NCBI GenBank assembly: GCA_011319805.1
Contig: SJRY01000244.1
Span: 124,001-188,000 of the forward strand
From: Macrocybe gigantea
Lineage: Eukaryota > Basidiomycota > Agaricomycetes > Agaricales > Callistosporiaceae
Length of the DNA: 64,000 nucleotides
Reading direction: 5' to 3'
In this document: positions 14,931 through 27,700 of the stretch, one piece after another
Layout: every line of letters starts with the position of its first letter
Position numbering within the stretch: position 1 is the stretch's first letter
The notes under the pieces: model-generated
Seen by the model: only the letters and a program-made list of their open reading frames with translations
The model's database searches: none
Told to the model about the DNA's origin: nothing
Program-made: the position numbers and the translations under genes

Positions 14931-16241
14931 GCCCTGCCCCAGAGATGCTCAGCTATCAAATACGAACTGCGGGTGTTGTATGTATAGTATCGCAATGATT
15001 TGAATTTTCGGTCTTTTGCAGATTCGCCATTCTAGCCTAGATCGCACCCTCATATCTTTTGCAAGGACGACAAGCCGGTATAATAGTATCTCCCGCTTTA
15101 AGATATCGTTGAGTTTGGCCGGTGAACGGACTGCATGTTCAATACATTTTCATGTTCGGCTGGAACCTTTGAAAACAACGTCGCTTGCAGTCGAATGGGT
15201 AGACGGGGTACATTGACTGCCATTTTCCATTCAAAGCAAAAAAAGGAAAAAAAAAAAAAAGGAAAAGGACGATTAGGATTAGGATTCAATGTCATAGAAA
15301 ACAGCATCAAGATCAAGGAGAAAGACTCGTCAAGAAGTTACGGTATCGTCGAGGACGGAGGGTTTGGCCGGGTCCGGGAATGTAGTAGGGGTATGGTATA
15401 GAAGGAAAACGGCAAAGGTGGGTAGCGAGTTGAGAATAAAGCGGAAAGGAGAGAAAGTACTGGTGCCAACGTAACGGAAAAACGGCGTGCAAAGAAGCGG
15501 CAACGAAAGCATGTGAAGCAAAAGAAGTCGACTGCGAACAAGAATAAGGTCGGCATCAGTGACAGGCATTTTTCCCTCCTTCAACGTCATCTTGAACCCA
15601 AGACTCGAGCTACATGGACAAGCCCACAACTCTAGTCAGTTATTCAAATCACAGAGGGCGTAGCACAGGTATGAGAGAACTACACCAGTACTTACGCCCG
15701 TAGAGAGAGAGTATTAGGAAGGGAGCAGACAGCGAGACGAGAGTAAGTTGAAAAGAAAAGACAAAGCCATACGGACAAAAGCGGATCGAGGAGGTAAAAC
15801 GAAAGAGCAGTAGGAAAAAGCATATTACACATCGTCTAGCAGCACGGATCCCAAGAAAAAAAAGAAAGCGTCAAAAAAAGAGGGTGAAAGGAGGGACGGA
15901 GAGCAGAGGCGTTCGATAACGGCAGAAACGAGAGTGGAAAAAGAAGAAGAAAAGTATGGTGTGGATATAAATATATGTTTGTATGCTGGGGAATTAGGGA
16001 ATTGGATGGGTCGGAAGGAAAGGAAGGACGGTCAGAAGCAAAAAAAAAAACTGCATCTCGATCACTCTTTCCGCGATGCATGTATGTATGTACAAGGTGG
16101 TATCGACTGCGTTGTTTCATTTTTCCACTTCATTTGCTTGATTTCCGGTTGTACGTTTCTGGCGTCAAGGTATCTAGCGTTCTAGAGGGCGGCGTAAGTG
16201 CGGTGACGAGGGTTGGGCGCGATCATGATCGTAGAACGGCA
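14931..16241. other. purine-skewed intergenic region
   Basis: About 1.3 kb between the convergent alcohol oxidase and disordered-protein genes. From about 15230 to 16060 the plus strand is strongly A/G-rich with several A-runs (e.g. 15238-15262, 16040-16050), so the minus-strand transcript downstream of its stop would be C/T-rich. Apparent frames here are compositional. No gene called. Confidence 0.45.
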
Positions 16242-18035
16242 TCACTCCTCGTCCGGAATGCTGCCGACGCTGACAGGTCGAGGCTTGGTTATCGACGCGG
16301 ACTCCAGGAGGCTGACCATATCCTCAATGTCCGTCCCCGCGACCTTGCCATTGCCGTTCCCAGTTCCATTCGCAAGACGCACTCGGACTCTCCCCCGTTC
16401 TCGACAGCGCCGTTCGTCGACGCGTCATCACCTGCAATCGGGCCAGTCGCATGTTCGACGACGATCTGCGCCTGCTGTGGTTCTATTTCAGCTTCAGATT
16501 TGACCTCAGGCGCCCGCTGTGGTTCTGTTTCAGCTTCGGGTTCGACCTCAGGCTCAGCTACGGCGCCGCCTTCCTGCGCGGCGGGCACCTGCTCGTGTTC
16601 TGGCTCAGCGGTCGCTTGCTCCGACACGACGTCTGCTTCTCGTTGTACAGCCTCATCTGGCTCAGCCGCGTGTCCGCCCTCGGCTACCTCTGGTTCAGGC
16701 AAACGGGGCTCCTCTGTACCCTCAGGCGACCGCGGTGCCTGCTCCTTGAATGCTTCTGCCTCTGCCCCCTTTGCAGGTTCCGGAGCCTCTCCCACCGACT
16801 CGGCCTCCGATTTTACGCTCTCTGCCTCTGGCTTCTCCACCTTCTTCCCAACTGCGACAGATTTAGCCGCTGCTTTGGCCGCCGCGGCGCCCGAAGCCGC
16901 AGCAGCAGCACGCCAGGTTTCTTGGGTTGTCTGGCAGGGGAAGGAGCAACGCCCGCGGTAGCGCTAGGTCTGGGCCGAGGGATGCTGGATCTCGGGTAGC
17001 CGGCTTCGACGATGACGACGCTGCGTTGCGGGCAGGGCTCGATGCGGCTGCAGTAGGCGTCCGAGCCCGTAAAAGTGACGCGGCGGTGGGCTTGCTCAGC
17101 CGATCCGAGGCGCCAGGCGTTGCCTTCTTCGGTGGTGTCTGGGGGACCGGCGGAGGCGGGGCGTTGCGCGCCTTGGCAAGGCTCGCGGCGGTGGGGGCGA
17201 AGAGTCCCGAAGAGGGCGTCTTCGGGCGTGCTGTGCTCGCCGAGGAGGTGGCCGCAGAGGCAGCAATACGCGTCGGCGTCTTTGCGGGCGTCGTAGTACC
17301 TATGGCGGGTTTAGAAATTTGCTTGCGGATAGAGGAGGCGGTGTGTGCGGTCGTGGCCGGGCCGGTGTGCTGGGGCTTGATGGGTTGTGCAGGCTTCGCG
17401 AAAGCAGAGGCGCTGCTGGATGTGGTGGATTTGAGGGGCGTCTTGGGTGTCGTGGCAGACGGCTTGGTCGCGGACTTGATTGCGGACGATCTGGCGGAGG
17501 CGGCGTGTGCCGGATTCACCGTGGATGGGCGCGGAGTGCGCTGGGATGAGGCGGAGCCTGATTTCGCCGTTGGGGCGGGGGAGACAGCGGAATCTGGTTG
17601 AGGTGCGCGAGCGCCATGAGCGGCATCGTGCTGCGCGTCGGAGTTGGCATCCATTGCCGGGTCCGAAGATGTTGATGGCTGCGATGAGGACGAGGCGGCT
17701 GCCAGCGGTGGAGAGGTCGCTTTGGCGTCAGACATGACTGCTTGAGAAGGCCGAAAGGTCGATGTCGTCGTGGTGAGAGAAGACGTAGAGGTGGGGATGG
17801 AGGAGAGGTCCGGCTTGGGTGGCCATTCTCTGCGTTCTCTGACTACACCCTCGAGTTCCTTGGCGGAATCGCCCGTGTTATGCGACAGCACGCTGGCGCT
17901 GCGTGGCGACCCTGATGCAGACAAGGACTGGCGCTTGGTCTGGTTTTCAAAGCGCCCAATGAGGTTGGCCACGCTCTGGCGAGGACGTTCATCTGGCAAT
18001 GGCCTGATTTTTTTTTTTCGAACGACAGCGATCAT
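16242..18035 (-). CDS. disordered Ala/Ser/Pro- and Glu-rich protein of unknown function
   Basis: I do not recognise a domain. From the ATG at 18035 the protein begins MIAVVRKKKIRPLPDERPRQ followed by SVANLIGRFENQTKRQSL. A long low-complexity region rich in Ser, Thr, Ala and Pro follows, with repeated short motifs (KPTAASLLRAR, AASLAKARNAP). It then has a Lys/Arg-Pro stretch, an Ala-Lys run, and an acidic Glu-Pro-rich tail ending DIEDMVSLLESASITKPRPV then SVGSIPDEE. The coherent reading needs one extra base at three places: near 16990 (CCC), near 16945, and in the five-base G/C run at 16392-16396. Uncorrected frames end at 16863 or 16289. The composition suggests an unstructured scaffold-like protein. 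The first exon could lie farther upstream, because a T/A-rich intron-like acceptor sits just after the chosen ATG. Confidence 0.6.
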
Positions 18036-18208
18036 GGATCACACAACATGATGGTCAGCTGTCGAGACATGTGAGAGGGGAGAACATACGTACATTTTGC
18101 CTGACTTGTGCTACGCAGCAATTTGCGAGATGAAATGCGGAGGAAAAGGGTTGTGGACGGCTCAATCGCTGGCGGAGCAGAACAGTGTATCTAAATAAGG
18201 AAATCATG

Positions 18209-19021
18209 TCATGGCAACCAGCCCTCAAGTGCCTCCCTCAGCTCTCTCATCGCTCTCCCCGCCCAAAAATGCGATCCGCCTTCAACGGCGACGACCCGCA
18301 GCCGCCCACTCGACCCGCCCGAGTCAGCTTCCAGCTTTGCACGCCACTCGTCGTAGCTCGAGGACGATGTAAACTCGTCCCTGTCGCCGTACAGGATCAA
18401 CACGTTCGACTGCGCGTGGCTGAGCAGCTCCGCGAGCCGGGTCGCGTACGTCCGGGTTTGGAACAGTGTCAGCCAGCCCCTGGGTCCGAGTGGGTACGAT
18501 ATCAGCACATGCGACGTCGCCACGTCCGGGATGACTGGATGCAGTGATGCGATCAGCGACCCATGCGAATAGCCCTGTGCAGCTTGTATTTAATTGCACT
18601 GCATTGACAAGGACGCATCGATACTGACGACAAGGGCAACATCGCGGACGTCGGTGATCTCGTTTCGCCCCCAGTCTACCAACGCTTCAAGGTCTTTTGC
18701 TTCGCTGAAACCTGTGAATGATGCCCAGCCCGTCGATTGGCCCACACCTCGCGAGTTGTATCGTATAATATGATATCCTTGTCGTTTGAGCGCCTCTCCG
18801 GCCGATATCAGCACCCTGCCAGAATCGTCGCAGGTCTCAGATCAAAGGCAAAGGATGTGAATGTCATACGGGTCGTCCATCCGGCCTCCTAGCCATGACC
18901 ATGGGTGCAGACAGATTGCCAGCTTGTTTCTCGCTTGATCGCTGGACCTTGCCAGGCTGGGCCGCTCCAACACGACTTGCAGCGACACTCCTGTGGAGAG
19001 ACGAACGAGGTTCGTCACCAT
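18209..19021 (-). CDS. alpha/beta-hydrolase fold protein (COG2945-like)
   Basis: Predicted serine hydrolase. The start at 19021 gives MVTNLVRLSTGVSLQVVLER, then KLAICLHPWSWLGGRMDDP (strand and oxyanion loop). The next exon begins VLISAGEALKRQGYHIIRYN, then SRGVGQSTG. The nucleophile elbow is GYSHGSL (G-x-S-x-G, Ser nucleophile) near 18563. Asp (YGDRDEF) and His (GGSHFW) complete a catalytic triad. Two introns, near 18850-18875 and 18568-18640. About 230 residues; no signal peptide or membrane segment, so cytosolic. The conserved SRGVG-S arrangement resembles the alpha/beta superfamily hydrolases of COG2945; the substrate is unknown. Confidence 0.78.
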
Positions 19022-19261
19022 TGTTCATCGATTATGTAATTGAGTGTATGTTCGATGCAACGGGCACTTGAATGCGGTCTTTTTCCACCAACTCACCAAG
19101 TTTATGAAGTGCGTGATGTAGAATAATAAATTTAAGCGGCGACGTCGGCGCGTTGAAAGGGAAGACTGATGGACGGTTGCCGCACTGGCACAGCCACTGT
19201 GCGGAGGTTATTGCAGAATTTTCTGGGCAGCCACCTTCACTTGTCCTCCATTTCCCTCATC

Positions 19262-20492
19262 ATGAAGCGGGCCAGTCCTCTCCTTGTGTCCGCCCTCCTC
19301 GTCCATGCTGTCATCGCTGCCGAGCCTTCCACCGGCGGCGGCATCCTCGGCCCACCCGCAACGCCCTCTGCGTCCAACACCTCTCCTCCAGTCCAGTCCA
19401 GTCCCACGACCAGCGCCAACACCCCTCCGAACACCACCTCCGACCAGGTCTCCCCACCGCCCACGACCGGTCAGAGCTCCTCCTCGTCCGCCCCGCCGCC
19501 ATCTTCTTCGTCCCAACCGCTGTCACCAACCCCGTCGGCCACAAGCGCCCCCAGACGACGCCACCTCCGCAGCCGACGACATCCCTGTCGCTAAGCACGG
19601 ACCTGTCAGGCGGCTTGGTGACCGTCACCTTCACCGAAGCGCCCTCCTCGACGAGCGACGCGCTGCCGTCCGCGACCACGTCGAAGCGCCCGTCCAACTC
19701 TGATTCGGGCTTGGGCACCGGTTCGATCGTCGGCATGTCGGTCGCCGCGGGCGTCGCCGTCCTCGGTATTATCGCGTTCTTCGTCTGGAAGTTCACCAGG
19801 AAGCGCATGAGTGACTTTGACGACAGTGAGCTCTTGGTTCCGAGCCGTCAGAAGCGGTGATGGGTTTTCTTTTTTTTTTTTTTTTAACGTTCGCTTTCAC
19901 AGACGAGGCTATAAAGTGGCCCGAACTCAACACGCACGGCGAGAACCCCGACTCGCATGCGTTGCCTGTACGCGATACCGGTCGAGCAGGATTCGAGACG
20001 GGCTCCGAAGCTTCGCTGTCTCGTGTGCCCTCGCCTTCAGCCACATACTCTACCACGGACCTCCCAGGCGGCGGCAACGGTGTCGATCCCTACGCTGTGC
20101 CTCCGCTGCCGCACCTGAACCCGAACCAACCATACAGAGATGACCCCACCGCGCCTTCGGGGTACTACGACCCGTATCGCGGGCCTGTCCCTGGCACCAT
20201 TGAGAACGGTAGCGGCGAGGCGATCCCTATGACGCAGATGAGTGCGGCGGGCAGGATGAGTCCTGGCCCCGCCGCGGCGTACGAGCAATATGCGGACGTG
20301 GGCAGGAGGAGCCCTGGCCCCGCCGCGGCGTATGAGCAGTACGCAGACATGGGCAGGAGGAGCCCTGGGCCGGGCATGGCGTATGGCGGCGCGCCCGTCG
20401 CAGGACGGGCGTCACCCGGACCTCAGATGGCATATAGCGGACGCACGTCACCGGGTCCGCATTCCGCATATGATGCGTACGGGGCGAGATAA
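19262..20492 (+). CDS. single-pass membrane protein, Ser/Thr-rich ectodomain, repeat-containing cytosolic tail
   Basis: Type I membrane protein of a common basidiomycete type; function unknown. The ATG at 19262 gives a signal peptide (MKRASPLLVSALLVHAVIAA). A roughly 130-residue Ser/Thr/Pro-rich, probably O-glycosylated ectodomain follows. The transmembrane helix is GMSVAAGVAVLGIIAFFVW with stop-transfer KFTRKR. After an intron (19829-19902) the tail starts NEAIKWPELNTHGENPDSHA and ends with five imperfect GR-x-SPGP-xxAY repeats (20250-20489). The frame must shift by one base near 19510, most simply by an extra C in a CCC run. An unusual intron there cannot be excluded. The architecture resembles fungal wall-stress or mucin-like sensors, but no WSC domain is present. 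Confidence 0.72.
20250..20489 (+). repeat. 51-nt in-frame tandem repeats in the membrane-protein tail
   Basis: Units start at 20250, 20301 and 20352 (17 residues each: G-R-(M/R)-S-P-G-P-A-A-A-Y-E-Q-Y-A-D-(V/M)), followed by two degenerate, shorter copies (GRASPGPQMAYS, GRTSPGPHSAYDAY). Confidence 0.85.
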
Positions 20493-21733
20493 TATGTGAC
20501 GGATCGACCTGTTTTTCACATATTCTGTCGTGACTCTCGTTTCTTGTCTTATTTTCCCTTGCTTTCCTTCTTTTTTTTCTACGACTCGCGCTCTTTTTTT
20601 TTTTTTTTCACATTATCTCGCTCCGGACACGCACTCGCACGCATCATAATCATTCGTTTTCATTCATTTACCATCGCCCCGACGGAACGCCAAAGCATGC
20701 ATACGACTCTTTTGCCCCTCTTGGTTCCATCTCTCGCAAAACTCGCGCCTGCCTTTGTGCCCATTCACGGTTCGTCATTCCCTCAATTCGCGACAAGGGG
20801 AAAGTGTTACGAGGGATGACAGAGGGCAAGAGAAGACGAGAGTGGGAGTTGGAGAGGCAGGAATGAAATCGAGAAATGAACATTCCTGATGGAACACATC
20901 TGGATATCCTGGAAATATTGGATCGATATAACCGCATCATCATCACCATTCCCCTACCCACCATCATATACACCATTCGGCGTTGCTTGGACGATACCAG
21001 TCTCCTTGCCTCTCACCCCGTTGCTGATAATAACGAAAGTACTTTTTTCTTTCCCTTCGTATTCCCTGCCGTGCTTGCGAGGATTTTTTTGGTATACCTG
21101 TTTTCCCGTCTCCTCGTCTTCGTCATTTGAAAAAGCTGAAGCGTTTCTCTTTATGGCTCTTTTTAATCTATTTTTTTTTCTCTTGAACATTACTGGATAT
21201 GTTCTCTTTCTCGTTTTCTATTCCGAAATGGTCTGATGAATCTACATAGAATGTAGTATACTCACGGTAAAGAGCCATACAACCGAACGTCTTTTTATGC
21301 TTCTCCAAATGTCCTTTGGCGGATCCATTTTTTGTGGTTCTCCGTTCTCTTAAAGTCGATCCTGGAACTCATCAATTGCAAATTCCCCAGAGGAACGGAA
21401 CACCGATCATTACCGTTGGAGGTCGTCCATTTCCTTGATCCATCCGTTGACATCGAATCGGTTGAAAGTGCCACGCTCCAGCACAAGAGCCCCACTTCAC
21501 GCGTTCACATTCATTTTTTGCCGTGATCTTGCGCTTTCTTGTCTTTTGACTATAGCCTACGACGCGGTGGTCCAGGTAAAACTGGTCTCGAGTTCCGTTG
21601 CGTCGCTTCCTCTGACCTGCTGTGACACAATAATCTTTTCAATCAACGCGTTCACAGATCGCTTGATCGTTTGAAGAGATCGGATACCACAGCGGGCGAG
21701 CAGATTAAGTCGATTGGAAGATAACAGGCCGCC
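20493..21733. other. pyrimidine-rich 3' flank and upstream region of paladin-like gene
   Basis: About 1.2 kb. The plus strand from 20500 to 21230 is T/C-rich with long T runs (20571-20579, 20593-20608, 21170-21179). No gene was recognised; it probably holds the 3' UTR of the membrane protein and the promoter of the following gene. Confidence 0.4.
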
Positions 21734-24700
21734 ATGCAAAGGCAAGGACACGGACACGGACACGAACAGGCCCGGCCTTCCTCTGCGCCGATACCCATTC
21801 CCACACCACGATCGACCGGCGGGCTAGCGTCCGATCAGAACGATCTGCGGAAGAGACAGCTCTCGCCGTCGCCCCTCCGCCGGGGCAGCGCAGGTCTGGA
21901 CGGTTATCGCGATGCAGGAGGAGGAGGCCGCAGCGCCGGCGGTGTGTCCATCGGGAACGGGAATGGGGGCGGGAGTGCCGAGGGTGGGAGCAGGGACAGC
22001 CCAGGGTCGCTTGAGCGGCCGCTTTCTGCTCCTCTGGGTGGGGGCGGCGCCGCGACAGTCGCGCCGTCGAGCTTGTCAAAATCGCTCGGCGGGGGCCAGA
22101 GGGCGGCCGCGTCGTCCCCCGGCGCTGGGCATGGCCTGGACATCGTCGGGTTGCTGCAGCGCTCGGGCCCGTCGGTCGTCAAGACGCGCGCCGGGAGCGT
22201 GCTCTCGCGCGGGTTCATCCTCAAGACGGATCACTATCCCTCTGGTACGTGGGGTCACGTCCTTCTTGCTCTCGCTAGCCGCCGCGCTATCCCGCTTTTG
22301 GATCGTGGCTGATCTGCTCTGAACTGTCGCTTCGCGTTGACGTGCTGCATCTCACTTTCTTTCTTTCTTTCTTTTCCGTTTCACCGTTTCAGGTCGCGCA
22401 CTCGATTTGGATCTCAATGTGCACGGCGCACCCAATTTTCGTGCGCCGCGTGTCGGCGATTTCAACGTCTTTGGAGCGGCGCAGCCGCGGACGCAGGGAT
22501 TGCGTGCGATCTTGTCCATCCTCAGGTGCAGGCCCGGCACGCCAATCCGTCGCATGTGGTTTGGTTCTCGACTAGGGAGGAACCCATTGGTGTGTAAAAT
22601 TCTGTCTATGTGTTTTTCTTTGGTTTCTACGGCTCTCGTATGACGATGGTTGACTTTCCTTGCTGATGAGGACCACTGTCCCAACGCAGCGGAATCACTA
22701 TCAGGCTGCTTCCTCCTATACCCGTTATCGGTGAAACTGATTATTTTTCTTTTTTTCCAGTCTATATCTCGGGCCGACCCTTCGTTTTGCGAGATGCAGC
22801 TGAGCCGAGACGAACGCTTTCCTTGTCCGACCGCGCCGAAAACTTGGAGGCGATAGAGAATAGATTAAAAAACGATATTTTGCACGAAGCTGCTCGGTGC
22901 GTCTGTTAAGCGAGGTATCGAACCGTGCTCCGTTTCATGGATAGTTTTGGATAGGTACGGTGGCTTGGTCCTAACGCACAATGAAATTGGTGAGGCATTC
23001 TGTGTCTTTGCTCGATAGTTCTTTGGGAGATGATGTGCAAACTGTCCTTCTTTTCTAGTGTCAGCTGCAGATAACGGTGAAGGTGCGATTTTGCCTACGT
23101 GGACAGCGGTTGACAGCGGGAACGTCAAGACGTCGAGAGAGCTGTGGGAAACCATGAAAGCGCAAGGATGGAATGTCGATGTACGTGCAAATTCCTCTTG
23201 CTCTTAAACCTTTTCTTACCTTTATCAGTACTACCGGTAGGCAGCGTCGAGTGTCATGAAGAGGTAGGGCTAACACTGTCCCAGTATACCTATTTCTCCC
23301 GATCGACCCATCGAAGTATGCCTTCTCTACTCTGACTATTGTCGAACAAATCTGACGCCATAACTGCCACAAAGGACAATTATTTAGATGCATATGTTCG
23401 AGTCATCCGCGACACAGACCCCACGCGGACGGCGCTCGTGTTCTCCTGTGGGATGGGTGCAGTGCGCACTACGTTTGCCATGGTGGCTGCCTCGCTGGTG
23501 AGAAGGAAACAGCTCATCTCGCGAGGGATGCCGGACTCGTTTGCGAGCAAACTCCCGACATCGACGGTCGTGTCAGGATCTAGCACGACACCCACAGGAT
23601 CTGGCATGAACACGGTGAGATTTAGAAAGACCGTTTCCCTTTCGCAATGTTTATCGTACGTTGTCCCCTAAGCCAACGCATTCTGTGAGTAGTCAGAGTG
23701 CCTTCCGGTCTCCGTTCGTTGAACAAGGTCTAGCAAACTGAATCGAAATTTTGATGTCACTCGAGCAAGCCAGTGCACAGCAAGATCTCAACAAATCTCT
23801 CCTTAGATTGACGTATCTCCTACAACAAAGTGAGTTCGATCATACTTCTTGTTTTAAAAAAAGAAACTAAGTACTGATGAATGATATTTTTAGGCCTGCA
23901 GAACAAGACATCGCAATCGGCCATCGAACTTCTCATCTCCAACCCGCGCTGCTAGACAACTTGCGCAAGGCTCACATGGGAAATTACGGGATTATTCTAA
24001 GCCTGCTGGGATGTCTAGATCACGGATTGCAGGCCAAGAAGCTGGTTGACCGTATTATTGATGCTAGTGCGTTGCTGGGGCATGTACTCTTTCCGTTCAC
24101 TCAACATGTCATTTGATCGGTTCGTGCAGCTGACCAAGTGACGAACTTGCGCGAAGACGTTCTCATTAATCGTCTGAAATATTCATTGACGAGCATGAAT
24201 GAACCAGAGGGCGAGTTGTTGTTGAAGAGAGCTACAAAGGCCATAGAGAAATAGTAAGTTGTGCCTTGTCTTTGAGTGGGCGTAAGTTTGACATTCGTCC
24301 TTGAAGCTTCTTCATAATCGCTTTCGCCAGTTACGTCGAGGGTGCTCCCGAAGACTTTAGTCAGAGTTTCTCTGATTGGCTAATGGTTAGCTGTCTGCGT
24401 CCCTTATTGCAAGAAGCCGAACACTGATGTTTGCGTCAATAATACAGGCGCGAAGCGAGATTTGGAAGTGAGTGAGCCCAGCCTTTGTGGGTCGCAGTCC
24501 ATGTGAACTTTTCCCGCAGTCAAGTGTTGTTCTTGCGCAAATCATACGGCTCACGTCTTAGCGTCTTTGCTCCTGTCAATGATCTCTCGTCCCTGTCGAA
24601 GTCCAGCTTTGAGCACAGGTCGCTTGTGCCTGGGATGAAGAACGAGGTCGCTATCGCAGGTGGCCAAATACTCGGCGATGAATATTCCGACCATGTCGTC

Positions 24701-27700
24701 AAGGTTAGATCGATTTTGTTTTAATCTTCCTTTTGTTGAAAAATGTGTGCAGAATCGCAGCGGAATCATTCTTCGCGAGAGGTTCGTCCTAACTCTCATT
24801 CTCGTCACATACAGGTGGCTCAAATCTTGACGTCAGAACGCTTCTCAAATCCGACCAATGGCTGCGTGAATCATCCCATGTTGAACACGCCGTGAGAGGC
24901 GCAATCAACTTCAGGCAGGTTCCCCGAACGAACATCTATGCCCTTGGCCAGCCTACACTGGAAGCCATCGATGAGCTCGTTCACAGGATCAAGGATGCTC
25001 ACCCATCTGCCAGCAAGATCGTATGGATAACGCTCAGAGAGGAGCCGATCGTATACATCAATGGTGCCCCCTACTGCCTGAGAAGGGAAGGTTATTCGCT
25101 TCGCAATATGAAAGGCGTGTACCTCTTGGAGTTCTAGACCTCACATCAGTTGACGTTGTGCCAGATTATGGAGGCATTTCTGCTACTCGCCTCGAAGTCT
25201 TGGAGGAACGGTTAAGAGACGATGTTATTGCTGAGCTGAGAGCTTTTGGAGGAAGGCAGGTCGTGGATTTGTGTCGTTTCTTTTTGGAGGCTCATTGCGT
25301 TGCCTGAAGGGTTTTGCTTCATACCGAAACATCCGACGGAACAGTTGTACCCGTTTGGGAAGAAGTCTTGGAAGAAGATGTGGTCGTCCTTAAGGATGCG
25401 ATGACAGTTCGAAAGGCTGCGAACGGCATCGACTTGCAATATAACCGTATACCCATCACCGCAGAGCGGCCTCCGGACTTCTCTGATTTAAGTGAACTGA
25501 TCGAGGTCACGCTGCGTTCCTCGACGACTACGCCCATCGTGGTGAATTGCCAGCTTGGGCGCGGCAGAAGTACACTGGCGTCTGTGAGTGTCCTGGAGTT
25601 CAAAACAGTTCTTCATACTGAATTGCACTTCCAGATCATCTTGGTGCTGATAAGGCAGTGGCTCGAATTCAATCAGCTGGTGACGAATGTGACTTCTCCA
25701 AGAGCTGGAAGACGGACCTTGTCCATGGCTTCCAATCCGCCCACCGAGCCAATCGGAGCAAAACCTCGACATTCCTATCAAGTGATCAATAGTCAGTCAT
25801 CTTTCCTTCCTCCAACGTGCTGGGTTGGCTTCAATGACGACGTCCCTACAGATCTGCTTCGGGTAGTCCGTAAAGGCCCGACCGTCAAACAGAGCGTCGA
25901 TGATGCCATCGACCAATGTGATGCCGTTTTTAATCTCAGAGATTCTATCGAGGAATCGAGAAACCTAGCAGAGGCGGCCGTAGATGAGCGACAGAAGCGA
26001 GCTCATGCTCACAGAGGCAATGCCCGTCTCCCATCGACTTATGAATGGCTTTCTGAAACGTCTTCTGTTCTTCAGGCTTACAAAACCTTCGTCGGTATTT
26101 CGAGTTGATCGTGTTCCAATCCTATCTTCAGTCTACCGAACCGGATACCATGCAATCATTCGAAAGCTTCGAGTCATACGTGAAAAGCAGGCCAGGTCGG
26201 AGCCTTGCCTCTTCTCTCCATCATACACTGCTAAATATGCACAACTTGAACAGTAATCAAGACGTTTGAAAAGGAGCTGTTCCTCGCAGAAGGCCTGGAT
26301 GCCTTGAAACCCCTCGAACGCGCCGACGCCAAAGCCGGCGTGGCCGATCCTGACGAAGTGACGCAGGTGGTCATGAACCGCTCCGGAAGCATCCTGTCCG
26401 CGTCGACGATACTCAAAAGCGACTTTTTCTCCAACTTGCAAAAGATGACTCTTCCCGAGTTGCGTTGCCACGATTTCACTCACTCGCTCTGTATTCATTT
26501 CATTGCTGTTGACTATTTTAGGCGGATTGAAGGATCGCCTAATTTCCGCCGCGTACCTCTGACACTCAGGACGCCATCCTCACTTGTAAATGTAACGGAG
26601 GTTGCTATAGAATACGTGAACGACGGCAAGATGGTTTGTGGAAGGTATTCTTCGGACTTGACTGCTTTGACAATCTCACCGACTTTATCTTTGACAGTGG
26701 CATGCCGACGGTGGAAGGGTGAGTCTGACCATGGTTTATTGATTACAAGACTGACTTGTTCGGCGCAGATACAAGAGAGCTTTGCAGAGAGTAGACGCTG
26801 GGCCTGGAGGAAAGAACATGGTTTTCTGGACATCATTGCGAGAAGTGGGTCTTGGGCTTGTATAATGGTGGCGAGATCGATTCTGACCGCTTATAGGAAC
26901 CTGTGATTTACATCGCAGGACGTCCTCATGTTCTTCGGCTCGTGGACAAGCCCTTGGAAATGTCGAGTCAGTCACCGTCTCCTCTCTCAAGGTACAACTC
27001 ATCTCTATTGCCATTTACAGGGCGACCGGAGTAACGACGGCCGTGGTTGAAAGCATGGAAAAAAACTTCAAGAAAGATGTCCTTGGCGAACTCAGGCACA
27101 GCAATGGCCGCATTCTTTTGCATGACGAAGTTGAGGAGCGACCAGGGGTGTTCACGATCATTCCGATCTGGGAGACTGTGACCGAAGACGACATTATGAC
27201 GCCGAGGGATGTGATTAATTTGATCAAGAAGGAAGGTTACAGGGTGAGTCCGTTTTTCTACCTTTCTGGCCTCTGTTTTAATCGTGATGCGTTTTCGACA
27301 GATTGACTATGATCGTGTTGCCATTGTGGGTCCATTCCCTTTGATCGAACGATGTTGTCGCTGAATTGCCACCTTTGAATGCAGACGGACGAACAAGCAC
27401 CCTTGCCCGTCGCGCTTTCGCAACTCCTGGACCGCATCGGCTCCGGGCTGTCCGAAGCGGGCGACTTTATCTTCAACTGCCAGATGGGCCGCGGGCGAAC
27501 GACGACGGGGATGGTGACGGCGTGCCTGATTTCGTCGACTATGCGATGGGACGCGGAGGCGTGGGACAGCGCCGTCGCTGCCGGAGCGCAGTACGAGCCG
27601 CAGGTGGAGGCGTACGACTCGATAGATGGACCGTCGGAGGAGGAGGCGTACCTGAAGGGAGAGTACAAGACAATCCTGCAGCTCGTCGGCGTGCTGTCGC

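Noticed and set aside
15975..16961. Long plus-strand frame (328 codons) rich in Ser/Ala/Cys
   Set aside because: It is antisense to the Glu/Pro-rich tail of the minus-strand gene, starts in purine-rich spacer and resembles no protein.
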